From JAXGPF01 sp964650945 (lineage in GTDB: Bacteria > Verrucomicrobiota > Kiritimatiellia > JAAZAB01), in contig CAZYXU010000026.1 of NCBI GenBank assembly GCA_964650945.1, forward strand, positions 1 through 33,928: DNA of 33,928 nt, written 5' to 3'. Below are positions 1 to 8,278 of this stretch, one piece after another; within the stretch, counting starts at the first letter, position 1, and every line of letters starts with the position of its first letter. A model generated the notes under the pieces. It did no database searches, was not told the origin of the DNA, and saw nothing but the letters and a program-made list of their open reading frames with translations. The position numbers and the translations under genes were made by a program.

Positions 1-266
1 ATGTTATGACGCCGGGGATTATTCCAACTTTTTTATTTTCTATGGGATGCTAGTGTTTCTTATTTTTAAGATAACACTTCATTTTATTTTGTCAATATAC
101 ATCAATTATTACCAGGATTAAATCCGGAATTGACATTACTTTTCGGTTGTTAACTGCTCGTTAAAAACATGGTGATGGCTGGCTTTCCCGCGCCGCATTA
201 AGGCAGGCCGGTCTTGTGGCAATGCTCAGCAGTTCGGATCCACAAAAGGCGCAGCGGATAATTTCA
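1..266. other. AT-richer non-coding leader
   Basis: No open frame with credible coding character was seen on either strand. The stretch is clearly AT-richer than the rest of the window, with T-runs around 30-70. A TTGACA hexamer occurs at 130-135 but has no convincing -10 partner 16-18 bases downstream. I see no tRNA or terminator here. It is probably the intergenic region upstream of the gene at 377. Confidence 0.5.
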
Positions 267-293
267 TTGCCAAACGCAGAAATGTGGTATAAT
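267..293 (+). promoter_or_regulatory. Candidate sigma70-type promoter of the 377 gene
   Basis: TTGCCA at 267-272 and a perfect TATAAT at 288-293 are separated by 15 bases, which is short. Transcription would start near 300, so the hairpin repeat at 298-326 would form the very 5' end of the transcript. This is inferred from hexamers only. Confidence 0.45.
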
Positions 294-297
294 AAAC

Positions 298-326
298 GAG
301 CAAATTTCAAAACTCACGTTTTGAAA
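298..326. repeat. 29-bp hairpin repeat, copy 1
   Basis: The arms TTTCAAAAC (305-313) and GTTTTGAAA (318-326) are a perfect 9-bp inverted repeat around the loop TCAC. The 29 bases 298-326 match 15253-15281 at 28 of 29 positions. Here the copy lies in the 5' leader of the gene at 377. Two nearly identical palindromes 15 kb apart suggest a dispersed mobile palindromic element rather than a gene-specific structure. Confidence 0.75.
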
Positions 327-376
327 GAATCAAACGCATATGGCTGGATTGCAGGGGCAATCGGCAGGCATCCGTT

Positions 377-1246
377 ATGAAAACAAGGTTTTATCTGATG
401 TTCGTCCTGGCGCTGGCGGCGGGGATTGCCGCCCCTTGCCCGGCGGCGACCCCATTGCCGGACTTCGAACATTACCAGGTCATCCTGGAACGCAAGCCCT
501 TTGGAGAAGTCGTCCCGCCCGAAGGCCCCGCGCCGGGCGATGCGGCCAGCGGCACATTCTCCAAGGACCTGGAATTGCGCGCGATCGTTGAGGACGGCGA
601 AACTATGCGCGTCGGCATGTTCGACAAGCGCGACAGCCGCAGTTTCTACATCGCCCAGGGCGAAACCGTGGATCAGATCGAACTTGTCAGCGTTGATTAT
701 GACGCCGAGGAGGCCGTGTTGCGCAAGCTGGAGGAAACGATCGTTTTCAAACTGCGGCCCGACCAGCCGGCCGGGGAAGCGGCCGCCGCCGCGCCCGCGC
801 CCGGCAACCCGCCCGCTATGCCGTCTTCGCCATTTCAAACCGCCGCCACGGATACCCCCGGAAGCCAGGCCCCGCGCCGGCCGTTCTTTGCCGAGTTGAA
901 ACGCCGCCGCGCGGCCGCCGGCACAAATCAACCCGCCGCCCCGCGGGGGTTCGCCGAATTTTTCAAGCAGACCGCTCAACCGGGTAGCGGCGCATCCACC
1001 AACCCCCCCGCGCCGTTCGGCCCGTTCACCCCCGTCTCCGGCACCAATGCCGGTTTTGCCCCGTTCGCTACGCCTCCCAACCCACCGCCCGCCGCCGGGG
1101 ACCAGGGGTTTTTGCCGTTCAATCCCAATCAGCCGGGTTTGCCAGCCGACAGCAGCGGCGAAGCCATTGAAAATTTCATTCAATTACCGGCGGAGAACCC
1201 CGCCCAGCCGGCGGATGCCGTGCCTTTTCAATTCATCCAGGAATGA
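377..1246 (+). CDS. Secreted protein with proline-rich tail, function unknown
   Basis: The 289-aa product begins with a clear signal peptide (MKTRFYLMFVLALAAG, likely cleavage near Ala23-24). Residues 30-127 form a compact, partly charged segment with an 'ELRAIVEDGETMRVGMFD' stretch followed by 'SFYIAQGETVDQIELVSVDY'. This pattern is reminiscent of the small beta domains of GspC/PilP-type secretion or pilus proteins, but I cannot confirm it. Residues 130-289 are low-complexity Pro/Ala/Gly/Asn and probably disordered. The gene lies 18 bases before the glycosyltransferase gene and probably shares its transcript. The start ATG has only a weak GGCAGG ribosome site. The function is unassigned; a cell-envelope role is inferred only from export and the neighbour. 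Confidence 0.75.
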   Translation: MKTRFYLMFVLALAAGIAAPCPAATPLPDFEHYQVILERKPFGEVVPPEGPAPGDAASGTFSKDLELRAIVEDGETMRVGMFDKRDSRSFYIAQGETVDQIELVSVDYDAEEAVLRKLEETIVFKLRPDQPAGEAAAAAPAPGNPPAMPSSPFQTAATDTPGSQAPRRPFFAELKRRRAAAGTNQPAAPRGFAEFFKQTAQPGSGASTNPPAPFGPFTPVSGTNAGFAPFATPPNPPPAAGDQGFLPFNPNQPGLPADSSGEAIENFIQLPAENPAQPADAVPFQFIQE

Positions 1247-1264
1247 TTTACAGCGAAACTGCCC

Positions 1265-2473
1265 ATGCCCGAAAATCTCCAACCCCCGCCCCCGCCCGAC
1301 GGCATCACGGTTATTCTGCCATGCCTGAACGAGGAACGCTCCCTTGCGCAAGTCATCGCCAAGGCGCGCGCCGGCATCCAACGCCTCGGCCTGCACGGTG
1401 AAATTCTAGTGGTGGACAACGGCTCCACGGACGCATCCGTGGAAATCGCCCTGGAGCAAGGCGCGCGGGTTATCCATGAAGCACACCGCGGCTACGGCTC
1501 GGCCCTGCGCGCCGGGTTCCGCAATGCCGCTTATGGCATCATCGTCATGGGCGATGCCGACCTGACCTATGACTTCGAACGCCTCGACCTCCTCGTGCAA
1601 CCCATCCTCGACGGCCAGGCCGACCTGGTGATGGGCAACCGCATGCACAGCATCCAGCCCGGCGCCATGCCCGGGCTGCATCGCTACATCGGCAATCCCA
1701 TGCTCTCGCTTTTCCTGCGCATCATGTTCCATAGCAATGCCGTGCACGACGCCCACTGCGGCATGCGCGCCATCACCAAGTCCGCCTACGAACGCCTGCA
1801 CTGCGTCACCACCGGCATGGAATTCGCCAGCGAAATGGTCATCCGCGCCATCCGCTGCCGGCTGCGTATCGCCGAGCGCGACATCGAGTACAGCCCGCGC
1901 GTCGGCGAATCCAAGCTGCGTTCCTTCCAGGACGGCTGGCGCCACCTGCGGTTCATGATCCTGCACAGCCCGACCATGCTCCTGCTGCTGCCCGGGATCG
2001 TCTGCTGGCTGGCCGGCATGGCCATCTCCTTGCCGCTGGCATTCGGCCCCATCATCATCAACCAGCGCGCCGTGGACATCCACTGCATGCTTTTGGGCGG
2101 CGTCCTGAACATCATCAGCATGCAGATCATCACCATCGGCATCCTGGCCAAGGCTTACGGACACCTCTCCGGCCTGCACTCCGACCCGCTGATCGCCTGG
2201 CTGTACCGCTGGTTCACCTTCGAGCGCGCCTGCCTGATCGCCGCCGGAATCATCCTGGCGGGCCTGCTGATCGTGCTCCTGGTGATCGGCGCCTGGGTAG
2301 CCAGCGGCTTCGGCGAACTTAATCAGCAGCGCCTGCTTTTCCTGGGCGTCATCTTCCTGGTGAACGGCGTCCAACTCGGCACCGCCTTTTACCTGTTGAG
2401 TATCATGGCGCTGCCGCGGCATCTGGATCAAATCCCGGCGCAGGCCGCCGATACCGGCATCCCGGACGCCTAG
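1265..2473 (+). CDS. Membrane-anchored GT2 glycosyltransferase (dolichyl/undecaprenyl-phosphate sugar synthase type)
   Basis: The 402-aa protein has an N-terminal GT-A domain: 'VILPCLNEERSL' at about 16-27, 'LVVDNGSTD' at 48-56 and the nucleotide-sugar/metal DxD motif in 'MGDADLTYDF' (Asp97 and Asp99). Segments near 160-215 ('DAHCGMRAI', 'GMEFASEM', 'GESKLRSFQDG') match the DPM1/GtrB-like branch, which transfers sugars from UDP or GDP donors to polyprenyl phosphate. About four hydrophobic helices follow (near 234-262, 270-295, 320-345 and 358-385), so the active site faces the cytoplasm on a membrane anchor. The donor sugar cannot be read from sequence. It follows the secreted protein gene after 18 bases. 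The family call is confident; the exact substrate is not. Confidence 0.88.
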   Translation: MPENLQPPPPPDGITVILPCLNEERSLAQVIAKARAGIQRLGLHGEILVVDNGSTDASVEIALEQGARVIHEAHRGYGSALRAGFRNAAYGIIVMGDADLTYDFERLDLLVQPILDGQADLVMGNRMHSIQPGAMPGLHRYIGNPMLSLFLRIMFHSNAVHDAHCGMRAITKSAYERLHCVTTGMEFASEMVIRAIRCRLRIAERDIEYSPRVGESKLRSFQDGWRHLRFMILHSPTMLLLLPGIVCWLAGMAISLPLAFGPIIINQRAVDIHCMLLGGVLNIISMQIITIGILAKAYGHLSGLHSDPLIAWLYRWFTFERACLIAAGIILAGLLIVLLVIGAWVASGFGELNQQRLLFLGVIFLVNGVQLGTAFYLLSIMALPRHLDQIPAQAADTGIPDA

Positions 2474-2510
2474 GCCGGAATTTCCGGTTTAATAATTGGA
2501 GAACATAAAA

Positions 2511-3461
2511 ATGAAAGAGTTTGAATTCGCCCCCGCCCCCTGGCTGCCGTCCAAGGATGTCAAGATGCTCGACCGGGTGCGCAACATCCCCCGCGCGGAG
2601 ATGGAATACACCAACGAGCACGGCTATTCGGTCAAGATCGTGCTGGACCCCACGCTCCTTTACGTCATTGACGTCTTCCATCGGATTTACGAGAGCGACA
2701 TCCAGAACAAGCCGCTCACCATGATCTTCCCCAACCAGTGGCCCAACGCCTATACCAGCATCGCCGAAATGCTCAACCGCTACAACGTCAACTGCCGCAA
2801 CGTCCACGCCTTCGCCATGGATGAGTGGGCGGACGAGCACGGCAACGTGGCGCCGCTCACCTACGGCGCCGGCCTGGGCTATTCCTTCCGCAACCACTTC
2901 TACGCCCAAATCCGCCCGGATTTACGCCCGGGCGTGGAACACTGGCACGTGTTCACCAACGAAAATGTCAACGACTACTCCAAGATCATCGAGGACGTGG
3001 GCGGCGGCGGCGCCGATGTGGTGTATACCGCCACCGGCTGGCCCGGCCACACGGCCTTTATTGATCCCGGCACCCGCGAATTCGCCGCGAATTCCCTGGA
3101 GGAGTTCCTCAAACTCGGGTCCCGCATCGTCACCGAGACCCCGCTGACCATCTGCGAAAACTCTTTGTTCTCGCCGATGGGCGCTTCCGGCGACGTCTGG
3201 GCCGTGCCCTACAAGGCCGCCACCATCGGTCCCCGCGATATCGTCAACGCCCGCTACCGCTTCGAGATGCACAACATCACCTTCCCCGGCAGCACCGCCA
3301 CCTGGCAGCGGATGATCTCGCGGATCGAACTTTACGGCCCCATCTCCATGGAGTGCCCCGCCTCCATCATGCGCCTCGGCCCCGGAATCTGCTACGTCAG
3401 CGAAGCCATCGCCCAACCGTTCGGCAGTTGGAAATGCGGCATTGCGAACAAGGACCTCTGA
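2511..3461 (+). CDS. NagB-like glucosamine-6-phosphate isomerase/deaminase family protein, active site altered
   Basis: I chose ATG at 2511 (316 aa) because GGAG at 2498-2501 sits 9 bases upstream; an upstream in-frame TTG would place that site inside the coding region. Family motifs are visible: 'FAMDEW' (residues 101-106) matches the 'MDEY' segment of NagB that carries the proton-abstracting Asp, and 'GWPGHTAFIDPGTR' (176-189) matches the deaminase signature 'GxGxDGHIAFNEP'. The usual Asp of that signature is Pro178 here and the usual Glu is Asp185, while His180 is kept. Classical enzymes open the glucosamine-6-phosphate ring and produce fructose-6-phosphate plus ammonia in the cytoplasm. 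The changes make another sugar phosphate or reaction likely. At 316 aa it is longer than typical NagB (about 240-270). Confidence 0.8.
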   Translation: MKEFEFAPAPWLPSKDVKMLDRVRNIPRAEMEYTNEHGYSVKIVLDPTLLYVIDVFHRIYESDIQNKPLTMIFPNQWPNAYTSIAEMLNRYNVNCRNVHAFAMDEWADEHGNVAPLTYGAGLGYSFRNHFYAQIRPDLRPGVEHWHVFTNENVNDYSKIIEDVGGGGADVVYTATGWPGHTAFIDPGTREFAANSLEEFLKLGSRIVTETPLTICENSLFSPMGASGDVWAVPYKAATIGPRDIVNARYRFEMHNITFPGSTATWQRMISRIELYGPISMECPASIMRLGPGICYVSEAIAQPFGSWKCGIANKDL

Positions 3462-3545
3462 TTTGCCCGGCGGCCGCCCTTTTTCCGGGGCGGGCCGGCC
3501 TCCCCGCGGACCACCGGACCGGTTGCGGTCTTTCGCAGCATAGCC

Positions 3546-4586
3546 ATGCCAGGCCCGGTCATGTTTATGACTAAACCTGAATGCCATCTCAGAATATCCG
3601 CGGAGCAAATGCAGGTTGAATTTTGCAGGATTCTGCGCAAGCTCGGTTTCCCGGAACCTAAGGCGGAAAAATGCGCCGGAATTTTCACGGTCAACAGCCT
3701 GGAAGGAGTTTATTCCCACGGGGTCAACAGATTTGCGGCGTTTGTCGGTTACATCCAGGCGGGACATATTCAACCCGATGCGGTCCCCACCTTCGTCCAT
3801 CGGGCCGGCGCGCTGGAGCAATGGAATGGCAATCTGGGCCCGGGCCCGTTGAACGCGGTATTTGCCACGGACCGCGCCATGGCGTTGGCGCGGGAAAACG
3901 GGATCGGACTGGTCGCCCTCGCCAACACCAACCACTGGATGCGGGCCGGGACTTACGGCTGGCAGGCCGCCCGACAAGGTTTTGCTTTGATCTGCTGGAC
4001 CAACACCTGCGGCAACATGCCGGCCTGGGGCGCAACCGATCCGCGGCTGGGGAATAATCCGTTAGTGCTGGCCGTCCCGTATAAAAACGAGGCCATTGTC
4101 CTCGATTGCGCCATGTCCCAATTTTCCTACGGTAAAATGGATGCATTCCAGCGCGCCGGGCAGCCGCTGCCTTTTCCGGGCGGGTTCGACCGGCACGGCG
4201 CATTGACCGCCAATCCGGGGGAGATCATTGCCTCGCGGCGGGCCCTGCCGATCGGTTACTGGAAAGGCGCGGGGTTGTCGCTCCTGCTCGATATCATGGC
4301 GGCGATGCTTTCGGGCGGTTTGGCGACCCATGCCATCAGCCGCCGCCAGGCAGAATATGGCTTATCGCAGGTCTTTATCGCCATCAACATCGGCGGTTTG
4401 CCGCGCTTTTCCGCCATCGGCAATACCCTCCATCAAATCATTGAAGATCTGCATCAATCCGTCCCGGAAAATGCCACGGCAAAAATCCGGTATCCGGGCG
4501 AAAATATAGTGCGAACGCGGCAAGCCAACCTGAAAAACGGCATTCCGGTAAACCGGGAAATCTGGGACAAGATCTTAAGCCTGTGA
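3546..4586 (+). CDS. yiaK: 3-dehydro-L-gulonate 2-dehydrogenase (Ldh_2/YiaK family)
   Basis: The product (346 aa from 3546; in-frame ATGs also at 3561 and 3567, none with a strong ribosome site) aligns along its whole length with my recollection of E. coli YiaK. Shared strings include 'GVYSHGVNRF' (54-63, with the family's catalytic His at 58), 'GIGLVALANTNHWMRAGTYG', 'ICWTNT', 'PAWGATDPRLGNNPL' and 'GYWKGAGLSLLLD'. These Rossmann-unrelated NAD(P)H oxidoreductases reduce 2,3-diketo-L-gulonate to 3-keto-L-gulonate in the cytoplasm. The family also contains malate and ureidoglycolate dehydrogenases, but the shared motifs favour YiaK. The other yia genes are absent here, so the pathway context is incomplete. 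Confidence 0.85.
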   Translation: MPGPVMFMTKPECHLRISAEQMQVEFCRILRKLGFPEPKAEKCAGIFTVNSLEGVYSHGVNRFAAFVGYIQAGHIQPDAVPTFVHRAGALEQWNGNLGPGPLNAVFATDRAMALARENGIGLVALANTNHWMRAGTYGWQAARQGFALICWTNTCGNMPAWGATDPRLGNNPLVLAVPYKNEAIVLDCAMSQFSYGKMDAFQRAGQPLPFPGGFDRHGALTANPGEIIASRRALPIGYWKGAGLSLLLDIMAAMLSGGLATHAISRRQAEYGLSQVFIAINIGGLPRFSAIGNTLHQIIEDLHQSVPENATAKIRYPGENIVRTRQANLKNGIPVNREIWDKILSL

Positions 4587-4727
4587 GAGCAACCGCGGCG
4601 GCGTTGGCGCCCGGGCGAAAACCGCGATTGCAAAAATATTCAGGTGGTGATATCATGCTTCCCATGACAGGCGGCAATTGCCCCGGGCTTGATAACGCAT
4701 AGATAAAACCAATCACAGGAGGAACCC

Positions 4728-6149
4728 ATGTCAGAAGACCCTCAACACGCCATGGCGGGCGCCGGCGCCGCCGAAATTCTGACGGCCATCCAAATCAACG
4801 ATCCTGACAAATACACCCGCCTTGATACCCCCGAGATCAAGGCGTTTTTTTTACAACACGGGCAAACGACGGTCTGCTTGCTTTCCGCCGACCTGTGTGT
4901 GATCAATCGCGCCGACGCGCTCGCCATCCGCCAGGCCGTGGCCGATTGCCTGGACATGCCCCTGGCCGCCGCGCATATCTGCGTCACCCACACCCATGCG
5001 CCGGGCGCCGGCGCCACTCAAGCCTGCCAAATCGACCTCCTGGCGGCCGCCGCCATCGCCGCCGCGCGACAGGCCCGCCAAAATGCCCGCCCGGCGGCGC
5101 AAGTCGGTTACCTGGGCGTGGATACCCGCGGCCAATTCAACATCAACCGCCGCACGCGCACCGGCAACCTGGGCGTCTGGTGCCTGATGCAGTCCGCCGG
5201 GTGCAAGGATGACGGCCACGCGGTGGACGGCACCCAATGGGTGCGCGACCAAATGCGCGCAGCCGGCGCCAGCGATACGGAACTGGATTTGATCGAAGGG
5301 CCATTCTTCGCCGACCGGCCCGCCGATACCCGCCTGGATTTGCTGTTATTGCGGGATGCCGCCGGCAAAAACATCGCCGGCCTGGCGCGTTTTGCGGCGC
5401 ACGCCGTGATTTGCAGCAATGGCTACTGGAAGCCGAATATCAGCCGCGATTATCCCGGAGTGCTCTGCGACACGCTGGCCGCCGCGCTGGATTGCCCCAT
5501 CCTCTTCGCGCAGGGCCCAACGGCGGACCAGCGCCCGCGGCACCGGGACGTCGGCCCGGAAGAATGCGCGCGCATCGGGCGCGGGTTGGCCGACGCCTTG
5601 CTGCGCAATCTGCCGGAGTTGCGCCTGATGCCGTTTGACCGGCTGCATTGCGTGCAGCGGGAAATCACCGCCGCCGTCCGCGCGGAAGTGCCGCAAACCG
5701 CGGCCGATGCGGAGCCGCTGCTGCGGCAGTGCGCCCACAAGCTGGAAAAGGTCGGGCATAATTCCCTGCTGGCGCTCCTGGAACGCAAACGCCTGAAGGA
5801 AGAGGAGAAGTTTTTCCAAAAGCTCTCCCAACTGCCGTTCTTCCTGAACTACCTCACGCCGGAAGAACGCCGGACGCGCCAGGCTAAGCTGCCGGTCAGC
5901 CTGCTGCAAATCGGCCCGGCGCGCATCCTGCAGTTTCCCGGCGAACTGGCCGCCGCCGCCACGCTGAACATCGCCGCGGCCGACGGCGCGCCGCTGATCA
6001 TCACGTCCTACACCGACGGCGTCGCCGGCTACCTGCTGCCGCCGGCCGACTTCGCCGAGGGCGGCTATGAAACGACCAGCGCCCTGCTGACGCCGGAAAC
6101 CGCCCTGCAACTGCGCGCCGCCGGCCTGCAACTGCTGCATCACGCCTGA
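4728..6149 (+). CDS. Neutral/alkaline ceramidase-like hydrolase, cytosolic form
   Basis: ATG 4728 is preceded by a perfect AGGAGG at 4717-4722. The 473-aa protein shows the layout of the neutral-ceramidase N-terminal family: 'ADLCVINRADA', 'ICVTHTHAPGAGA' (metal-type His88 and His90), 'FAAHAVICS' (His225), 'AQGPTADQRP' where ceramidases have the 'QGxxGDVxP' loop, and near the C-terminus 'SYTDGVAGYLLPPADFAEGGYE'. Ceramidases hydrolyse the amide bond of ceramides using zinc, but many bacterial relatives beside sugar genes have unknown substrates. There is no signal peptide, and the Gly-Asp of the 'QGxxGDVxP' loop is Ala-Asp. I regard it as an amidohydrolase-like zinc protein of uncertain substrate. 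Confidence 0.75.
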   Translation: MSEDPQHAMAGAGAAEILTAIQINDPDKYTRLDTPEIKAFFLQHGQTTVCLLSADLCVINRADALAIRQAVADCLDMPLAAAHICVTHTHAPGAGATQACQIDLLAAAAIAAARQARQNARPAAQVGYLGVDTRGQFNINRRTRTGNLGVWCLMQSAGCKDDGHAVDGTQWVRDQMRAAGASDTELDLIEGPFFADRPADTRLDLLLLRDAAGKNIAGLARFAAHAVICSNGYWKPNISRDYPGVLCDTLAAALDCPILFAQGPTADQRPRHRDVGPEECARIGRGLADALLRNLPELRLMPFDRLHCVQREITAAVRAEVPQTAADAEPLLRQCAHKLEKVGHNSLLALLERKRLKEEEKFFQKLSQLPFFLNYLTPEERRTRQAKLPVSLLQIGPARILQFPGELAAAATLNIAAADGAPLIITSYTDGVAGYLLPPADFAEGGYETTSALLTPETALQLRAAGLQLLHHA

Positions 6150-6271
6150 CCGATCGAGAATAGGCTTGATTTGCCGGAAGGATTCAGGCAGGATGCCAAA
6201 CAGGAATGTTCAAAGCTAATCCTTAAACCAAGTTGCTCGCATAAATTCCGGAAAACTCAGAGGAGGCCATC

Positions 6272-6988
6272 GTGTTCAAATTCCATAAATTTAACTTCGC
6301 ATCCGGCATGCTCGGCGGCCTGGCGCTGAGTTTGCTTCTGCCCGGCGCCGCGGTTGGGGCGGATGGCCTCGCCATCGAACAAACCATGGAAATCAGCGGC
6401 ATGCCCGGCCAGCCGCCCATGTCCAGCACGCAGAAACTCTGGCTCGCGCCCGGCAAAATGCGCATGGAAATGCAAGGCGGCGGCATGCCCGGCATGGCCA
6501 ACATGACCACGATCATCCGCACCGACCTGAAGAAAGTATTTATACTGGACGATCAAGCGCAAACTTACATGGAAATGCCCGCCGACTTTGCCGGCGGCAT
6601 GTCCGGCGACATGCAAATCAAATGCGATCTGCAGGCCACCGGCCGGCAGAAAAAGATCAAAGACTGGAACTGCACGGAATATATCATCACCACCACCGGC
6701 GGGCCGGCCGCCACCAAGATGACCTTATGGGCGACCGAAGACATCAAATATGACGCCAAGCTGCGCGAGAGCATGCTGGAAGCCACCGCCAAAAACCCCA
6801 TGCTGAAACCGCTGGCCGATAAGCTGCGGGATTTGAAGGGGTTCCCCGTGGAGCAGAACATCGAGATTGACATGGGCGGGATGAAAATGATCACCGCCAC
6901 CAGGTTGAATTCCGCCGTCCAGCAGTCCATCCCCGACGACAAGTTCGAAGTTCCCAAGAGCTACACCCCGCGCGCCACCCCGCGGTGA
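6272..6988 (+). CDS. Exported methionine-rich protein (DUF4412/LolA-like)
   Basis: The start is GTG 6272, fixed by AGGAGG at 6261-6266 five bases upstream. The 238-aa product has a signal peptide (likely cleavage after AVGA, about residue 30), so it is periplasmic or secreted. The mature part has 'EQTMEISGMPGQPPMSSTQKLWLAPGKMRMEM' followed by 'DLKKVFILDDQAQTYMEMPA' and 'WNCTEYIITT'. This is the order expected of small DUF4412/outer-membrane-lipoprotein-sorting-like half-barrels. Methionine is strikingly abundant (GGMPGMANM, GGMKM), which could relate to metal or hydrophobic ligand binding, but that is speculation. It is monocistronic and converges on the UroD-family gene downstream. Confidence 0.7.
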   Translation: MFKFHKFNFASGMLGGLALSLLLPGAAVGADGLAIEQTMEISGMPGQPPMSSTQKLWLAPGKMRMEMQGGGMPGMANMTTIIRTDLKKVFILDDQAQTYMEMPADFAGGMSGDMQIKCDLQATGRQKKIKDWNCTEYIITTTGGPAATKMTLWATEDIKYDAKLRESMLEATAKNPMLKPLADKLRDLKGFPVEQNIEIDMGGMKMITATRLNSAVQQSIPDDKFEVPKSYTPRATPR

Positions 6989-7034
6989 CGCTTGACGCAA
7001 CCGCGAAACGCGCCAGGCCGTTGCCGGCGCTGCA

Positions 7035-8255
7035 TTAAAACAACTCGTCGATCACCGTCCGGGTCAATGCCACCCAGCGCCGTACGCGTTCCGGGTCGTT
7101 TTGGACGGTTTCGACATCCTTGAGCGTGATGTCCACATGGCAATCCCGGCAGAGGTTTAAATCCCGCGTCAGAATGGCGCGGATGCGCGCGGGATCGAAA
7201 TCGTAGCCGACCATGTCGGACGGACTCGGCCGGTAACTTAAAACGTAATCCCGCCCGATTTGCTCCGCGCACCGGCCGACATGGGCAAACGGCGAAACGG
7301 CAATCCGGCGCAAGTTGGGAATTTGCCGGAGCATGTCAATCTTCCGGGTAAGGTCCTCGCAGCAGCCGTAGGCCGTCAGGCCGAACTTTTTAAGGATGGG
7401 CAACTGGTACCGCAGCAGGAATTCCTCGTGCATGGCCGGCGAGACGGCGGTAAACTCCTGGGCCGCCATGAAGGCCCAGAGACGGTTGCGTTGGACGCCA
7501 TTGACATTCGGCGCCGGATCGTCCAATTCCTCCGCATAGGGCATGGCCTGGTTCTGATGATCGCAGCGGCCCCAGTCGCCGGCGGCCTCCGCCTCGTCCT
7601 GCGCCTTCAGCACGCCATCGGCCATGAATTTCACCAGGCGATGCAGCCATTCCGGATTGTCCGCCATGTCCAGCATGCAATGTTCAATCCCGCGCAGGAA
7701 ACCCAGGTCCGACGAGATGTCGGCGCGCCACATGCGGTAGGCGGGGCCGCGGTCAACATTGACGGTGATGATATCGCCGAGGATGTCCCGCAACATCGCG
7801 GCGCGTTCCGCCGTCAGTTTTTCATCGATGGCATGCCGGGGGACGCGCAGTTTTTCAATATCCGCCATGGTTTTGACGGGGTAGTCCACCTTGTAGGAAC
7901 CGCCGGGGTCGCCGCTCCGCCGGCGCTGGCCCTCCACCCCCCACCCGGAACAGTCATGGACGGCGTCCACGGTCACCCACGGCTCAAACACCGCGTCGTC
8001 CCGCAGCGCATACCAGAACAGTTGCCGGCGCAACCCGTCCTCGATGGTGCGCAGAAACGGGTCGGCGATCCGGCACTGCGAGTGCGGCATTTCCTTCCAG
8101 GCGAACGCGCGGACATAGATCAGCGGGCGGGTGGGTTTCAGGCTGTTATGGCGCCGCCAGAGATCGCGGCGGTTTTTTTGCGCAGGATCGGCGCAGGCTG
8201 CCACGTATTGCCGCGCCAGCTCCCGCAGCAGTTCCCGTTCGTCTTGCTTAAGCAT
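7035..8255 (-). CDS. Uroporphyrinogen decarboxylase (UroD/MtaA)-family protein
   Basis: The 406-aa protein has the pattern of the PVC-type UroD superfamily: 'RPLIYVRAFAWKEM' near the N-terminus, a central 'GWGVEGQRRR', 'VKTMADIEKLRVP' (the typical 'sleDleklk.P' linker), 'FGLTAYGCCEDLTRKIDMLRQIPNLRRIAVSPFA' (about 291-324) and a C-terminal 'HVDITLKDVETVQNDPERVRRWVALTR'. Vicinal Cys298-Cys299 could be metal ligands. The superfamily covers heme-pathway decarboxylases and corrinoid methyltransferases. Members beside sugar-degradation genes, as here, are generally unassigned, and the sequence does not look like a housekeeping HemE. It starts 23 bases after the stop of the large exported protein upstream, so the two are probably cotranscribed. 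Confidence 0.8.
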   Translation of the reverse strand: MLKQDERELLRELARQYVAACADPAQKNRRDLWRRHNSLKPTRPLIYVRAFAWKEMPHSQCRIADPFLRTIEDGLRRQLFWYALRDDAVFEPWVTVDAVHDCSGWGVEGQRRRSGDPGGSYKVDYPVKTMADIEKLRVPRHAIDEKLTAERAAMLRDILGDIITVNVDRGPAYRMWRADISSDLGFLRGIEHCMLDMADNPEWLHRLVKFMADGVLKAQDEAEAAGDWGRCDHQNQAMPYAEELDDPAPNVNGVQRNRLWAFMAAQEFTAVSPAMHEEFLLRYQLPILKKFGLTAYGCCEDLTRKIDMLRQIPNLRRIAVSPFAHVGRCAEQIGRDYVLSYRPSPSDMVGYDFDPARIRAILTRDLNLCRDCHVDITLKDVETVQNDPERVRRWVALTRTVIDELF

Positions 8256-8278
8256 GATGTTGTCGCTCCCGGCTGGTT

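Noticed and set aside
2922..3977. - strand frame of 351 codons over the NagB-like and YiaK genes
   Set aside because: Spans two well-supported + strand genes and their gap; composition is G/R/A-rich without motifs.
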